A stretch of DNA of 64,000 bases from Rubrivivax sp. (GTDB taxonomy: Bacteria > Pseudomonadota > Gammaproteobacteria > Burkholderiales > Burkholderiaceae_C): assembly GCA_030653385.1 (NCBI GenBank), contig JAURZM010000047.1, positions 1-64,000 of the forward strand. The letters are read 5' to 3'. Of this stretch, positions 43,825 to 53,135 are shown piece by piece; the first letter of the stretch is position 1, and the number at the start of each line of letters is the position of its first letter. The notes beneath the pieces are model-generated. The model was not told the DNA's origin. It did not search any database and saw only the letters and a program-made list of their open reading frames with translations. A program made the position numbers and the translations under genes.

Positions 43825-45198
43825 ATGGACGACTTGCGCCTGGACACCTTGGCCGGCCACGTGGTGGACTGGCACAACCGCCATCCGCTGGCGCGCCGCA
43901 TCACGCTGGCGCACGTGCACTCGGTGGGTTACGTGGCGCTGCCTTTTGCGGCAGACAAGCCCCAGGCCGCCACGGCTGGCGGGGCGGGGCAAGCCGACGT
44001 GGCAGGTGCCAGCCAGGCTGACGGCGGTGACGGCGCATCGCTGCGCGAACGGGCCATGGCCCGGGCGCAGCAACAGGCCGCCGGGCAGTCGCCGGATTTG
44101 CCGGCACCTGCGCCACCTCCGGTACCCGATGCCGCCACGGCACAGGTGCCAGCGCCGGCCGCGCAGCCGCTGTTCAGCGAAAACTTCATCCCGCCGCTCA
44201 GACCCAAGGCCGTGGCGGCATTTGCCTGGCAACACGGCGCCGCGAGTGCCAGGCCCGGCAAGGACGGTCCGGTGCGGCAGGTGCTGATCGACGGCGCGGT
44301 GAGCCCGGCGCTGGTGCAGCAGCGCTGGCTGCTCACGGCCCAGATTGACGTGGGGGGTGCGCGCACCCGGGTGCTGGTGGGCAGCGGCCTGACACCGGCG
44401 GTGCTGGGGCGGCGCCTGCTGCGCACCCGGCAGCTGGCGCTGGGGCTGGGCTTGCTGCTGGCGCTGGCGGCGGCGGTGGGCTGGATGCGCATGGGCGTCA
44501 CCCCGCCAGAGTCCATGGCGCCGACAGCGACACCAGGGCCCGTGGGCAGCGAAGCGGCGGCCAGCGCCGCGCTGGCCCCGGTCGCCACAGAGCCAGCAGC
44601 TTCCACTGTGCCCGTTGCTCTGCCGGCCTTGGCGACCGCCCGCACCGAGACGACGCCGGCCCCGGTGCCGGCCTCTGCACCTGTCGCGACACCGGCACCC
44701 CTTGCCGCTTCGGCGCCCGTGGATGTCGAGCCGACACTCGGCCGCGTGCAACTGCCTTCGCTGGGGCCGATCATCGAAGAGCGGCGCCAGGCGCTGGCCG
44801 CGGCGCGGCAGGCGTCGGCCGCTGTGGCTGCCGCCGCACCCGCTTCTGCGCCACGCCCGACCCCGAGGATCGAAGAGCCCGCGCCCGCCACCCGCGCCAA
44901 GCCACCTGCTGCCGCCGTGGCCACGCCGACACCGCCGGTGCTGGCGCCGCCGGCCCGCGGGCCGGCCTTTGCCGTGTCGACCCGGCTGCTGCGAACGCGC
45001 ACCGAAGGCGAGCTCACGGCCGATGCCATGCGCGAACTGCTCAGCGGCCCCCACGCACCCGGCCTGCGCGTCGAAGCCCTGCGTGTCGGCGACGACTGGC
45101 GTGTGGTCGCCTGGCCCTACAGCGGCCGTGAAGGGGCCGAAAAGGCACGCGCCATGCTGGCCGCGCGGGGCATGCGGGTGCAGGTCATCGACTTCTGA
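43825..45198 (+). CDS. Pro/Ala-rich single-pass membrane protein, possible SPOR-like end
   Basis: From ATG 43825 the protein has 457 residues. A short folded N-terminal part (MDDLRLDTLAGHVVDWHNRH) is followed by low-complexity Pro/Ala sequence, one transmembrane helix (QLALGLGLLLALAAAVGWM, about 210-230), a very long Ala/Pro/Thr linker and a C-terminal domain GLRVEALRVGDDWRVVAWPYSGREGAEKARAML. The last part resembles SPOR-type peptidoglycan-binding domains only loosely. Role unknown. The track start at 43675 lies within the MFS gene. Confidence 0.72.
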   Translation: MDDLRLDTLAGHVVDWHNRHPLARRITLAHVHSVGYVALPFAADKPQAATAGGAGQADVAGASQADGGDGASLRERAMARAQQQAAGQSPDLPAPAPPPVPDAATAQVPAPAAQPLFSENFIPPLRPKAVAAFAWQHGAASARPGKDGPVRQVLIDGAVSPALVQQRWLLTAQIDVGGARTRVLVGSGLTPAVLGRRLLRTRQLALGLGLLLALAAAVGWMRMGVTPPESMAPTATPGPVGSEAAASAALAPVATEPAASTVPVALPALATARTETTPAPVPASAPVATPAPLAASAPVDVEPTLGRVQLPSLGPIIEERRQALAAARQASAAVAAAAPASAPRPTPRIEEPAPATRAKPPAAAVATPTPPVLAPPARGPAFAVSTRLLRTRTEGELTADAMRELLSGPHAPGLRVEALRVGDDWRVVAWPYSGREGAEKARAMLAARGMRVQVIDF

Positions 45199-45786
45199 TC
45201 AGGCCTCGAACTGGTCGGCCCGCCGGCCCTTGATGGGGGCGTAAAAACGTTTGATTTCCGCCATGTCGGCTTCCACGTCGCCGGTGGGCCTGAACACCGG
45301 GCCCAGGCCGCTGACCTTTCGCTCGTAGTCCATGAAGGCCAGGATGATGGGCACCCGGGCCTGCAAGGCAATGAAATAGAAGCCGGTCTTCCAGTGCCGG
45401 GTTTTGCCGCGAGTGCCTTCGGGTGGCACCACCAGCTGCAGCGGGCCGTCGGCGTTGATCAGGGCCTGCGCCGACTGCGCCACCAGGTTGCTGTTTTTGT
45501 CGCGGTTCACCGCAATGCCACCCAGCCAGCGCATCACGGGGCCGAAGGGCCAGCGGAAGAGGCTGGCCTTGCCCATCCAATAGATGTTCAGCCGCAGCAC
45601 GAAGGCCACCATCAGCGTGTAAGGCAGGTCCCAGTTGCTGGTGTGCGGTGCGGCGATGAACACACTCTTTATCGCTTCGGGCGGCAGGCTGCCCTCGACT
45701 TTCCAGCCCTTGAACCTGAGAAAAGCCACCGAGAAGTTGCGCAGGACGGTGTTGACCACCGGGGTGTCGAAGAGGGTGCGGTGCAT
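45199..45786 (-). CDS. 1-Acyl-sn-glycerol-3-phosphate acyltransferase-like protein
   Basis: The 195-residue protein has the acyltransferase motif HTSNWD (Hx4D) at about 48, VNRDKNSN and PPEGTRGKTRHWKTGFYFIA (motif III). Such enzymes add the second acyl chain to lysophospholipids; this short version may act on another acceptor. Its stop abuts the stop of the converging membrane-protein gene with no gap. Confidence 0.88.
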   Translation of the reverse strand: MHRTLFDTPVVNTVLRNFSVAFLRFKGWKVEGSLPPEAIKSVFIAAPHTSNWDLPYTLMVAFVLRLNIYWMGKASLFRWPFGPVMRWLGGIAVNRDKNSNLVAQSAQALINADGPLQLVVPPEGTRGKTRHWKTGFYFIALQARVPIILAFMDYERKVSGLGPVFRPTGDVEADMAEIKRFYAPIKGRRADQFEA

Positions 45787-45938
45787 GCAGGCTGGGAGAA
45801 GGGTTGAACAGCGGGCGGAAGAAGGAACAGCGGCGAACGACGGCGAACGACGGCGGCGCGATTGTGGGTCTTGGCGAGCCCGCTACGATGCAGGCCAGCC
45901 CGGGACGAACCCCAGGCCGAACTGCAGGAGACCCGCGC

Positions 45939-47171
45939 ATGTCCTCAGGCAAGATCCTCGTCGCCCAGGGTGGTGGCCCCACCGCCGTCATCAACCAGAG
46001 CCTGGCCGGTGTGGTGCTGGAAGCCCGCCGCCACCAGGCCGTGCAGCGTGTCTACGGTGCGCGCCACGGCGTGCGCGGCATCGTCAACGAAGACTTCGTC
46101 GACCTGACGCAGGAAACCAGCCACAACATCGAGCTCGTGGCCAGCACACCGGCAGCCGCGCTGGGCAGCACCCGCGACAAACCCGACCTGGCCTACTGCC
46201 AGGAGATGTTCAAGGTGCTGAAGGCCCACCAGATCGAACACTTCTTCAACATCGGCGGCAACGACTCGTCGGACACCGTGCGCATCGTGGCCGAAGAAGC
46301 CGCCAAGGCCGCTTACCCGCTGCGCTGCATCCACATCCCGAAGACCATCGACAACGACCTGGTGCTGAACGACCACACACCGGGTTTCCCCAGTGCCGCG
46401 CGTTTTGTCGCCCAGGCCTTTGCCGGCGCCAACCTGGACAACGCCGCGCTGCCGGGTGTCTACGTGGGCGTGGTGATGGGCCGGCATGCGGGTTTCCTGA
46501 CTGCCGCGTCGGCGCTGGGCAAGAAGTTTCCCGACGACGGCCCGCACCTCATCTACCTGCCGGAGCGCGTGTTCGAGATCGACCGCTTTTTGCTCGATGT
46601 GAAAGCGGCCTACGAGCGGTACGGCCGCTGCGTGATTGCCGTCAGCGAAGGCATTCACGATGCCCAGGGCCAGCCCATCCTGGGCCTGCTGGCCAAGGAC
46701 CTGGAGCGTGACGCCCACGGCAATGTGCAGCTTTCGGGCAGCGGTGCGCTGGCCGACCTGCTGTGCGAAGAGATCAAGGCCAAGCTGAAGATCAAGCGGG
46801 TGCGGGGCGACACCTTCGGCTACCTGCAGCGCAGCTTCGTGGGGTGTGTCAGCGACGTCGACCAGCGCGAAGCCCGCGAGGTGGGCGAAAAGGCCGTGCA
46901 GTACGCGATGTGGGGCAGCGTGAACGGCAGCGTGGCCATCAAGCGCACCGGCTTTTACTCGGTCGATTACGAACTGCTGCCGCTGCAAGCGGTGGCCGGC
47001 AAGACCCGCACGATGGAAGACGAATTCATCAGCGCCAGCGGCACCGACGTGACGGACGCGTTCCGCATGTACCTGCGGCCGCTGCTGGGTTCGGGCATGG
47101 CCGACGCTTTCCGGCTGCGGCCCAATGCGGTGCCCAAGGTGCTGAACACCGGCGGTGCGGCCGCCGCTTGA
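45939..47171 (+). CDS. pfp: Pyrophosphate-dependent 6-phosphofructokinase
   Basis: From ATG 45939, with AGGAG eight bases upstream, the enzyme has 410 residues. It shows VAQGGGPTAVINQSLAG, GGNDSSDTVR where ATP enzymes have GGDGS, the catalytic PKTIDNDL and MGRHAGFLTAASAL. The GGND form marks PPi-dependent kinases, which work in both glycolysis and gluconeogenesis. It converges with the oxidoreductase operon. The track start at 45804 adds an unsupported N-terminus. Confidence 0.94.
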   Translation: MSSGKILVAQGGGPTAVINQSLAGVVLEARRHQAVQRVYGARHGVRGIVNEDFVDLTQETSHNIELVASTPAAALGSTRDKPDLAYCQEMFKVLKAHQIEHFFNIGGNDSSDTVRIVAEEAAKAAYPLRCIHIPKTIDNDLVLNDHTPGFPSAARFVAQAFAGANLDNAALPGVYVGVVMGRHAGFLTAASALGKKFPDDGPHLIYLPERVFEIDRFLLDVKAAYERYGRCVIAVSEGIHDAQGQPILGLLAKDLERDAHGNVQLSGSGALADLLCEEIKAKLKIKRVRGDTFGYLQRSFVGCVSDVDQREAREVGEKAVQYAMWGSVNGSVAIKRTGFYSVDYELLPLQAVAGKTRTMEDEFISASGTDVTDAFRMYLRPLLGSGMADAFRLRPNAVPKVLNTGGAAAA

Positions 47172-47216
47172 GCGACCGCCTGCGGCAAGCGCTGCGGGGG
47201 TCTTCTGCCCGCGCCT

Positions 47217-48272
47217 TCAGCGCAGGCCGGCGTTGATCTTGTCCAGCGCGGCCCGGCCGGGGCAGAGCTGGGTTTCGTCCAGGCTGTTCAGCGGCTGCGG
47301 CACCGTGTTCAGCGCCGCGTGCAGGTCGCCGGCATCGGGGTCCACGTACAGCAGGCCGGTGGGAATCTCGCCGGCTTCCTGCATCACCGCCAGGTGGTTC
47401 ATGGCCGCCCGCCGGTTGCGCGGGTCGTGGCCTTCGTGCAGCTTGCGCAATCGCATCGTGCCGCCGTCGGGCTGCGGCAGGTCGAGCGCCTCGCCAGCGC
47501 CCGGCTCGGCGTGGATCTCGGGCGCCAGGTCGATGAAATCGATGCGGTTCAGGGCTTCGTTGTGGGCCCGCACGTGTTCGTAGCTGCGTGTGCTGCCGGC
47601 GTGGTTGTTGAAGGCCACGCAGGGGCTGATGACGTCGATGAAAGCCGCGCCGCCGTGGCCGATGGCGCCCTTGATCAGCGGCACCAGCTGTCCCTTGTCG
47701 CCACTGAAGCCGCGGGCCACGTAGGTGGCGCCCAGCTGCAGCGCCATCGCCACCAGGTCGACCGGACTGTCGTTGTTCAGCGCGCCCTTCTTGCTTTTGC
47801 TGCCGCGGTCGGCGGTGGCGCTGAACTGGCCCTTGGTCAGACCGTAGACGCCGTTGTTTTCGACGATGTAGACCATGCGCACACCACGCCGCATGGCGTG
47901 GGCAAACTGGCCCAGGCCGATGCTGGCGCTGTCGCCGTCACCGCTGATGCCCAGGTACAGCAGTTCGCGGTTGGCCAGGTTGGCACCGGTCAGCACACTG
48001 GGCATGCGGCCGTGCACGGTGTTGAAGCCGTGGCTGGCGCCCAGGAAGTAGTCGGGTGTCTTGCTGCTGCAGCCGATGCCGCTGAGCTTGGCCACGCGGT
48101 GCGGCTGGATGTCCATTTCCCAGCAGGCCTGGATCAGCGCCGCCGAGATGCTGTCGTGGCCGCAGCCGGCACACAGCGTGGAGACACGGCCTTCGTAGTC
48201 GCGCCGGGTGTAGCCCACCTTGTTGAGCTGCAGGCTGGGGTGGTGCAGCTTGGGTTTGGCGATGTAGGTCAT
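47217..48272 (-). CDS. korB: 2-Oxoacid:ferredoxin oxidoreductase beta subunit (thiamine pyrophosphate binding)
   Basis: The 351-residue protein has CAGCGHDSISAALIQACWE, SGIGCSSKTPDYFLG, the TPP motif GISGDGDSASIGLGQFAHAM and VENNGVYGLTKGQFSATAD. It contributes the thiamine site of an enzyme that decarboxylates 2-oxoacids to acyl-CoA and reduces ferredoxin. Its start overlaps the stop of the alpha subunit (ATGA). 2-Oxoglutarate is a likely substrate from overall similarity, but pyruvate cannot be excluded. Confidence 0.93.
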   Translation of the reverse strand: MTYIAKPKLHHPSLQLNKVGYTRRDYEGRVSTLCAGCGHDSISAALIQACWEMDIQPHRVAKLSGIGCSSKTPDYFLGASHGFNTVHGRMPSVLTGANLANRELLYLGISGDGDSASIGLGQFAHAMRRGVRMVYIVENNGVYGLTKGQFSATADRGSKSKKGALNNDSPVDLVAMALQLGATYVARGFSGDKGQLVPLIKGAIGHGGAAFIDVISPCVAFNNHAGSTRSYEHVRAHNEALNRIDFIDLAPEIHAEPGAGEALDLPQPDGGTMRLRKLHEGHDPRNRRAAMNHLAVMQEAGEIPTGLLYVDPDAGDLHAALNTVPQPLNSLDETQLCPGRAALDKINAGLR

Positions 48273-50122
48273 GGCCTCGTCCTTTCCTTGCGAGGCGCCA
48301 CGGCCAGCGTGTGCACGGCGTTGGTGATGGCCTGCGTGATGAACCGGGCGGTGATCGGTGTGCCGTCGTAGTGCAGCACCTTGATCAGCTGTTCGGGGTC
48401 GATCTCCAGCTCATTGACCAGCAGCGTGCGCATCTGCGCGTCGCGGTTCTGCTCGACCACGAACACCCGGTCGTGTGCGGCAATGAACTCGGCCACGCTG
48501 GCCGGGAAAGGGAAGGCCCGCAGGCGCATCGCGTCCAGGTGGATCTGCGAAGCGGCCAGGGCCTCCAGCGCTTCGTCCATCGAAGGTGCGGTGCTGCCGA
48601 AATACAGCACACCCAGGCGCGTTTTTTTCGCCGCCGCACGCACCAGCGGCTGCGGCACCAGATTGGCCGCGGTCGCGAACTTCTGCAGCAGCCGGTGCAC
48701 GTTGTACAGGTAGTCGGGCCCGGCTTCGCTGTACTGCGCGTAGGCGTTTCGGGTGGTGCCGCGGGTGAAATAAGCTCCCTTGCTCGGGTGCGTGGCGGGT
48801 AGCGTGCGCCAGGGAATGCCGTCACCGTCCACGTCCTTGTAGCGGCCGAAGTCCTTGCCGGCTTCCAGATCTTCGGCCGTCATCACTTTGCCGCGGTCGT
48901 AGCGGCGGTTGTCGTCCCACTGCAGCGGGGTGCACAGGCGCTGGTTCATGCCGATGTCCAGGTCGGTCATCAGGAAGACGGGGGTCTGCAGGCGGTCGGC
49001 CAGGTCGAGTGCCGCAGCGGCAAACTCAAAACACTCGGCCGGGTCTTGCGGCAGCAGCATCGGGTGTTTGGTGTCGCCGTGGCTGGCATAGGCGCTGCTC
49101 ACCAGGTCGGCCTGCTGCGTGCGTGTGGGCATGCCGGTGCTGGGGCCGCCACGCTGCACGTCGATGATGGTCAGCGGTATCTCGGCAAAGTAAGCCAGCC
49201 CGATGAATTCGGTCATCAGGCTCACACCCGGGCCGCTGGTGGCGGTGAAAGCCCGTGCGCCGTTCCAGCCCGCGCCGGTGATCATGCCGATGCTGGCGAT
49301 TTCGTCTTCGGCTTGCACGATGGCATAACGCGCTTGGCCGGTGTCGGGGTCGTGGCGCAGCTTCTTGCAGTAGGCCTGGAAGGCTTCGGCCACCGAAGAA
49401 GACGGCGTGATCGGGTACCAGGCACACACCGTGGCGCCGCCGTACACGCAGCCCAGCGCAGCGGCGGCGTTGCCTTCCATGAAGATGCGGTTGCCGACCT
49501 GGTCCGAGCGCTTCACGCGCAGGCCGACGCCGGGTTGTTTGGGCGGGCCCAGGTGGTCACGCGCAAAACCGCGACCCGACTGCAAGGCGCGCACATTGCT
49601 TTCCAGCAGCTTTTCCTTGCCTTTGTACTGCTCGCTGAACAAGCCTTCGATGACCGCGCCGTCGATGCCCATCAGTTCGGACAGTGCACCCAGCACCATG
49701 ATGTTCTTGAACAGCGTGCGCTGGCGCGGGTCTTCGTAGGTGGCGTTGCAGATGGCCGTCACCGGCATGCCGATGTTGGTGATGTCGTCGCGCAGCGCCT
49801 GCGGCGGGATGGGCTTGGTGCTGTCGTAGAACAGGTAGCCGCCGGTTTCGACTTCCTTCACGTCGGCGTCCCACGTCTGCGGGTTCATCGCCACCATCAG
49901 GTCGATACCACCGCGGCGGCCCAGCCAGCCACGGTCGCTGACCCGCACCTCGTACCAGGTGGGCAGGCCCTGGATGTTGCTGGGAAAGATGTTGCGCGGG
50001 CTCACCGGCACGCCCATGCGCAGGATGGCCTTGGCAAAAAGTTCGTTGGCCGAAGCTGAACCCGAACCGTTGACGTTGGCGAACTTGACGACAAAGTCGT
50101 TGACCGCTTCCAGCCGTTTCAT
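48269..50122 (-). CDS. korA: 2-Oxoacid:ferredoxin oxidoreductase, fused gamma-alpha subunit
   Basis: From ATG 50122 the protein has 617 residues. The gamma domain comes first (about 1-190; NVNGSGSASANELFAKAILRMG, NIMVLGALSELMGID), followed by the alpha domain with GNAAAALGCVYGGATVCAWYPITPSSSVAEAF and SGPGVSLMTEFIGLAYFAEIP. Gamma-alpha fusion is one of the standard arrangements of these enzymes. It is coupled on both sides: its start overlaps the flavoprotein stop and its stop overlaps korB. Confidence 0.94.
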   Translation of the reverse strand: MKRLEAVNDFVVKFANVNGSGSASANELFAKAILRMGVPVSPRNIFPSNIQGLPTWYEVRVSDRGWLGRRGGIDLMVAMNPQTWDADVKEVETGGYLFYDSTKPIPPQALRDDITNIGMPVTAICNATYEDPRQRTLFKNIMVLGALSELMGIDGAVIEGLFSEQYKGKEKLLESNVRALQSGRGFARDHLGPPKQPGVGLRVKRSDQVGNRIFMEGNAAAALGCVYGGATVCAWYPITPSSSVAEAFQAYCKKLRHDPDTGQARYAIVQAEDEIASIGMITGAGWNGARAFTATSGPGVSLMTEFIGLAYFAEIPLTIIDVQRGGPSTGMPTRTQQADLVSSAYASHGDTKHPMLLPQDPAECFEFAAAALDLADRLQTPVFLMTDLDIGMNQRLCTPLQWDDNRRYDRGKVMTAEDLEAGKDFGRYKDVDGDGIPWRTLPATHPSKGAYFTRGTTRNAYAQYSEAGPDYLYNVHRLLQKFATAANLVPQPLVRAAAKKTRLGVLYFGSTAPSMDEALEALAASQIHLDAMRLRAFPFPASVAEFIAAHDRVFVVEQNRDAQMRTLLVNELEIDPEQLIKVLHYDGTPITARFITQAITNAVHTLAVAPRKERTRP

Positions 50123-51966
50123 GACACCACCCCCACACGTTGGCTCTGCGGTGTGCTGTCGCGGCACCGGGGCCCGGCCTGTGTCGTGATGAGCAGGAAT
50201 TTCTGCATGTCCCAGGCGCCCGTGGGGCAGCGTTCGGCGCACAGGCCGCAGTGCAGGCACACGTCTTCGTCCTTGACCATCACCCGCCGGGTTTTCAAGA
50301 GGGCGCTCACGTACAAGGCCTGCGCGGTGTTGGTGGCGGGTGCTTTCAGTCGCGTGCGCAAGTCGGCCTCTTCACCGTCGTCGGTGAAGGTGATGCTGTC
50401 CACCGGGCAGATGTCGACGCAGGCGTCGCATTCGATGCACAGCTTGTCGGCAAACACCGTCTGCACGTCGCAGTTCAGGCAGCGCTCGGCTTCCTTGAAA
50501 GCCGTCGCCAGGTCGAAGCCCAGTTCCACTTCCACCTTGATGCTGGCCAGTGCCTTCTCGGCCGCCGCCCAGGGCACCTTGTGACGCAGGTCGTTGCTGG
50601 GGGCGTTGGCGTAGCTCCACTCGTGGATGCCCATCTTCTGCGACACCAGATTCACGTGCGGCGGCGGCCGTTTCGTCACGGCCTCGCCGTGCAGGAAGCG
50701 GTCGATCGACACCGCGGCTTCGTGGCCGTGCGCCACGGCGGTGATGATGTTCTTGGGCCCGAAGGCCGCGTCGCCGCCAAAAAACACCTTGGGCACGGTG
50801 GACTGGAAGGTCTTGGCATCCAGCACCGGCAGGCCCCAGGGGTCGAACGTGATGCCACTGTCGCGTTCGATCCACGGGAAGGCGTTTTCCTGGCCCACGG
50901 CCAGCAGCACCTCGTCGCAGTCGATCAGCACCTCTTGATCTTCGGGTCGGCCGGTGGGCACCAGGCTGCGGCGGCCTTGTTCGTCGAACACCGCTTTCAC
51001 GATCTCGAACTGCATGCCCACCAGCCGCCCGTCTTCGTGCACGAAGGCCTTGGGCACGTGAAAGTTCAGGATCGGAATGCCTTCGTGCTGCGCGTCTTCT
51101 TTTTCCCAGGGCGAGGCCTTCATCTCGTCGAAGCCAGAACGCACCACCACCTTCACGCTGCTGGCGCCCAGGCGCCGCGCCGAACGGCAGCAGTCCATGG
51201 CCGTGTTGCCGCCGCCCAGCACCAGCACCCGCGGCTTGACGCGGGTGACGTGGCCGAAAGACACCGAAGCCAGCCAGTCGATGCCGATGTGGATGTCGGC
51301 CGAGGCTTCGGTGCGGCCCGGGATCGGCAGGTCGCGCCCGCGCGGCGCGCCGCAGCCCACGAAGATGGCGTCGTGGCCCTGCGCCATCAGCGCCTTCATC
51401 GAGTCGATGCGCTGGCCGGCGCGGAAGTCGACGCCCAGGCCCAGGATGTAACCCGTTTCTTCGTCGATCACCTGCTCGGGCAGGCGGAAGCGCGGGATCT
51501 GCGTGCGGATGAAACCACCGGCCTTGTTTTCGCCGTCGAACACCGTGACGGCATAACCCTGCAAAGCCAGGTCACGCGCCACCGCCAGCGAGGCCGGGCC
51601 GGCGCCGACGCAGGCCACGGTCTTGCCGTTTCTGGGCAGCGGTTGCGGAATCATCGCCCGCACCTCGCCGCTCTTGAAGTCGGCCGCCACGCGCTTCAGG
51701 CGGCAGATGGCCACCGGTTCGGGCTTAACGGCATTGGCCTCTTCGGCGCGGCCACGCCGGCAGGCGGGTTCGCAGGGCCGGTCGCAGGTTCGACCCAGCA
51801 CACCGGGGAACACATTGCTGACCCAGTTGACCATGTAGGCGTCGTCGAAACGCCCCTGGGCGATGAGCCGGATGTACTCCGGCACGGGGGTGTGGGCCGG
51901 ACAGGCCCACTGGCAGTCGACGACCTTGTGGAAGTAATCCGGGTCGTTCACTTCAGTCGCGCGCAC
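50119..51966 (-). CDS. GltD-like FAD/Fe-S oxidoreductase with C-terminal ferredoxin domain
   Basis: The 615-residue protein has N-terminal cysteines for Fe-S clusters (CQWACPAHTPVPEYI, CDRPCEPACRRG), an FAD motif VACVGAGPASLAVARDLAL, an NAD(P) motif LVLGGGNTAMDCCRSA, and two C-terminal 4Fe-4S sets (CIECDACVDICPVD and CLHCGLCAERCP). It should carry electrons between NAD(P)H and the oxidoreductase encoded next to it. The start is GTG at 51966. Together with korA and korB it makes a complete NAD(P)-linked 2-oxoacid oxidoreductase. Confidence 0.93.
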   Translation of the reverse strand: MRATEVNDPDYFHKVVDCQWACPAHTPVPEYIRLIAQGRFDDAYMVNWVSNVFPGVLGRTCDRPCEPACRRGRAEEANAVKPEPVAICRLKRVAADFKSGEVRAMIPQPLPRNGKTVACVGAGPASLAVARDLALQGYAVTVFDGENKAGGFIRTQIPRFRLPEQVIDEETGYILGLGVDFRAGQRIDSMKALMAQGHDAIFVGCGAPRGRDLPIPGRTEASADIHIGIDWLASVSFGHVTRVKPRVLVLGGGNTAMDCCRSARRLGASSVKVVVRSGFDEMKASPWEKEDAQHEGIPILNFHVPKAFVHEDGRLVGMQFEIVKAVFDEQGRRSLVPTGRPEDQEVLIDCDEVLLAVGQENAFPWIERDSGITFDPWGLPVLDAKTFQSTVPKVFFGGDAAFGPKNIITAVAHGHEAAVSIDRFLHGEAVTKRPPPHVNLVSQKMGIHEWSYANAPSNDLRHKVPWAAAEKALASIKVEVELGFDLATAFKEAERCLNCDVQTVFADKLCIECDACVDICPVDSITFTDDGEEADLRTRLKAPATNTAQALYVSALLKTRRVMVKDEDVCLHCGLCAERCPTGAWDMQKFLLITTQAGPRCRDSTPQSQRVGVVS

Positions 51967-52080
51967 GTCTTGTCTCCTCGCAGCGCCTGGGCGGATCGAA
52001 AGATCGAGCCGCTGGCCCTGTCTCTTGGTGACGGAAGTCTACGCTCGCCACCTTGCACCCGGCACCCCCGGTCTGCCTGG

Positions 52081-52380
52081 GGTGGTGGGCTGTTCCGGCT
52101 GCTGACGCGGCCGGGGCTGATCCGCTACTTCCTGGAACGCACCCGGGGCAGCAAGGCCATCGACGAGCCGATGTGGGCCGACGCGGTGCAGGCCGTGCGG
52201 GCGCCCGGTGCGCGTCACGCGCCGCTGCACTTCCTGGGTGGCGGCCTTTTCAGTGCCGACGTGCTGAGCCTCGGTGAAGCGCTGCCGCAGCCGGTCTGGG
52301 CCTGCCACGGCGTGCGCGGCGACTTCATCGACTGCCGCGGCCGGGTTTTCCTGGAGGGCCCTCCTGGCTGCTTGAATGCC
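52081..52380 (+). pseudogene. Remnant of an alpha/beta hydrolase
   Basis: Between the flavoprotein gene and the Crp-type gene one frame reads LFRLLTRPGLIRYFLERTRG, APGARHAPLHFLGGGLFSAD and LPQPVWACHGVRGDFIDCRG, which looks like the C-terminal third of an alpha/beta hydrolase (the PVW.CHG.RGDF strand with the catalytic Asp). No start, nucleophile region or terminal His part is present, and after about 52370 the similarity is lost. This is the only recognisable content of the 460-base gap. Confidence 0.65.
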
Positions 52381-52426
52381 CTGTGCCGCGCCGGCGGGGC
52401 GGGGCGGGCATGGCACGATAGGGACC

Positions 52427-53071
52427 ATGACGATCCGCAAAACCGCCACCCCCGACCTGCTGGACGACCAGCTGCTGCGCCAGATTGCCAGCCGAGGTGG
52501 CATTCGCAACTTCGCGGCCAACACCGTGCTGGTGTCCGAAGAAGACCGCTCCGACGCCGTCTTCATCATCCTGAGCGGCCGTGTCAAGGCCTACGGCTCG
52601 GCTGAGGACGGCCGCGAGGTGGTCTACGGCACCCAAGGCGCGGGTGAGTACTTCGGCGAAATGACGCTCGACGGCGGCCCGCGTTCGGCCAGCGTGATGA
52701 CCCTGGAGCCCACCAGTTGCGCCGTGGTGTCCGGCGCCGACGTGCGCGAGTTCCTGTCGCAGAACCCCGACTTTGCGTTGCACGTCATCAAGAAACTCAT
52801 CCGGCTGGCGCGCGCCAGCACCGAACACGTCAAGAGCCTGGCGCTGGACGACGTGTACGGCCGGGTCACCAAGCTGCTGCGCTCACTGGCGCGTGAAGAA
52901 GACGGTGTGCTGATGGTGCCCGACAAGCTGACGCAGCAGGACATTGCCGAACGGGTGGGTTCGTCGCGCGAAATGGTCAGCCGGGTTTTCAAACCGCTGA
53001 GCGAAGGCGGGTATGTCGAAGTGCGTGGCGGGCGCATCGCGCTGTTGAAGAAGCTGCCGGCACGTTGGTAG
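52427..53071 (+). CDS. Crp/Fnr-family transcriptional regulator
   Basis: From ATG 52427 the protein has 214 residues: a cNMP-binding-type barrel (GAGEYFGEMTLDGGPRSASVMTLEPTSC), a long dimer helix and a winged helix with KLTQQDIAERVGSSREMVSRVFKPLSEGGYVEV. No N-terminal cysteine set for an Fe-S cluster is seen, so it is Crp-like and not FNR. Target genes unknown; the next gene also carries a cNMP-type domain. Confidence 0.93.
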   Translation: MTIRKTATPDLLDDQLLRQIASRGGIRNFAANTVLVSEEDRSDAVFIILSGRVKAYGSAEDGREVVYGTQGAGEYFGEMTLDGGPRSASVMTLEPTSCAVVSGADVREFLSQNPDFALHVIKKLIRLARASTEHVKSLALDDVYGRVTKLLRSLAREEDGVLMVPDKLTQQDIAERVGSSREMVSRVFKPLSEGGYVEVRGGRIALLKKLPARW

Positions 53072-53135
53072 CGCAGCGGCCTGCCGCCGCTTCAAGGCTT
53101 GGGGCTGGCACCGACACCGTGGATACTGCGGCCCG

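Noticed and set aside
45831-45852. Short tandem CGGCGAACGA repeats upstream of pfp
   Set aside because: Only two exact copies and a partial third in GC-rich DNA; no sign of function.
50140-52605. 821-codon plus-strand ORF opposite the flavoprotein gene
   Set aside because: Most of it is the shadow of the GltD-like gene; only the part after 52081 carries a real signal, recorded as a hydrolase remnant.
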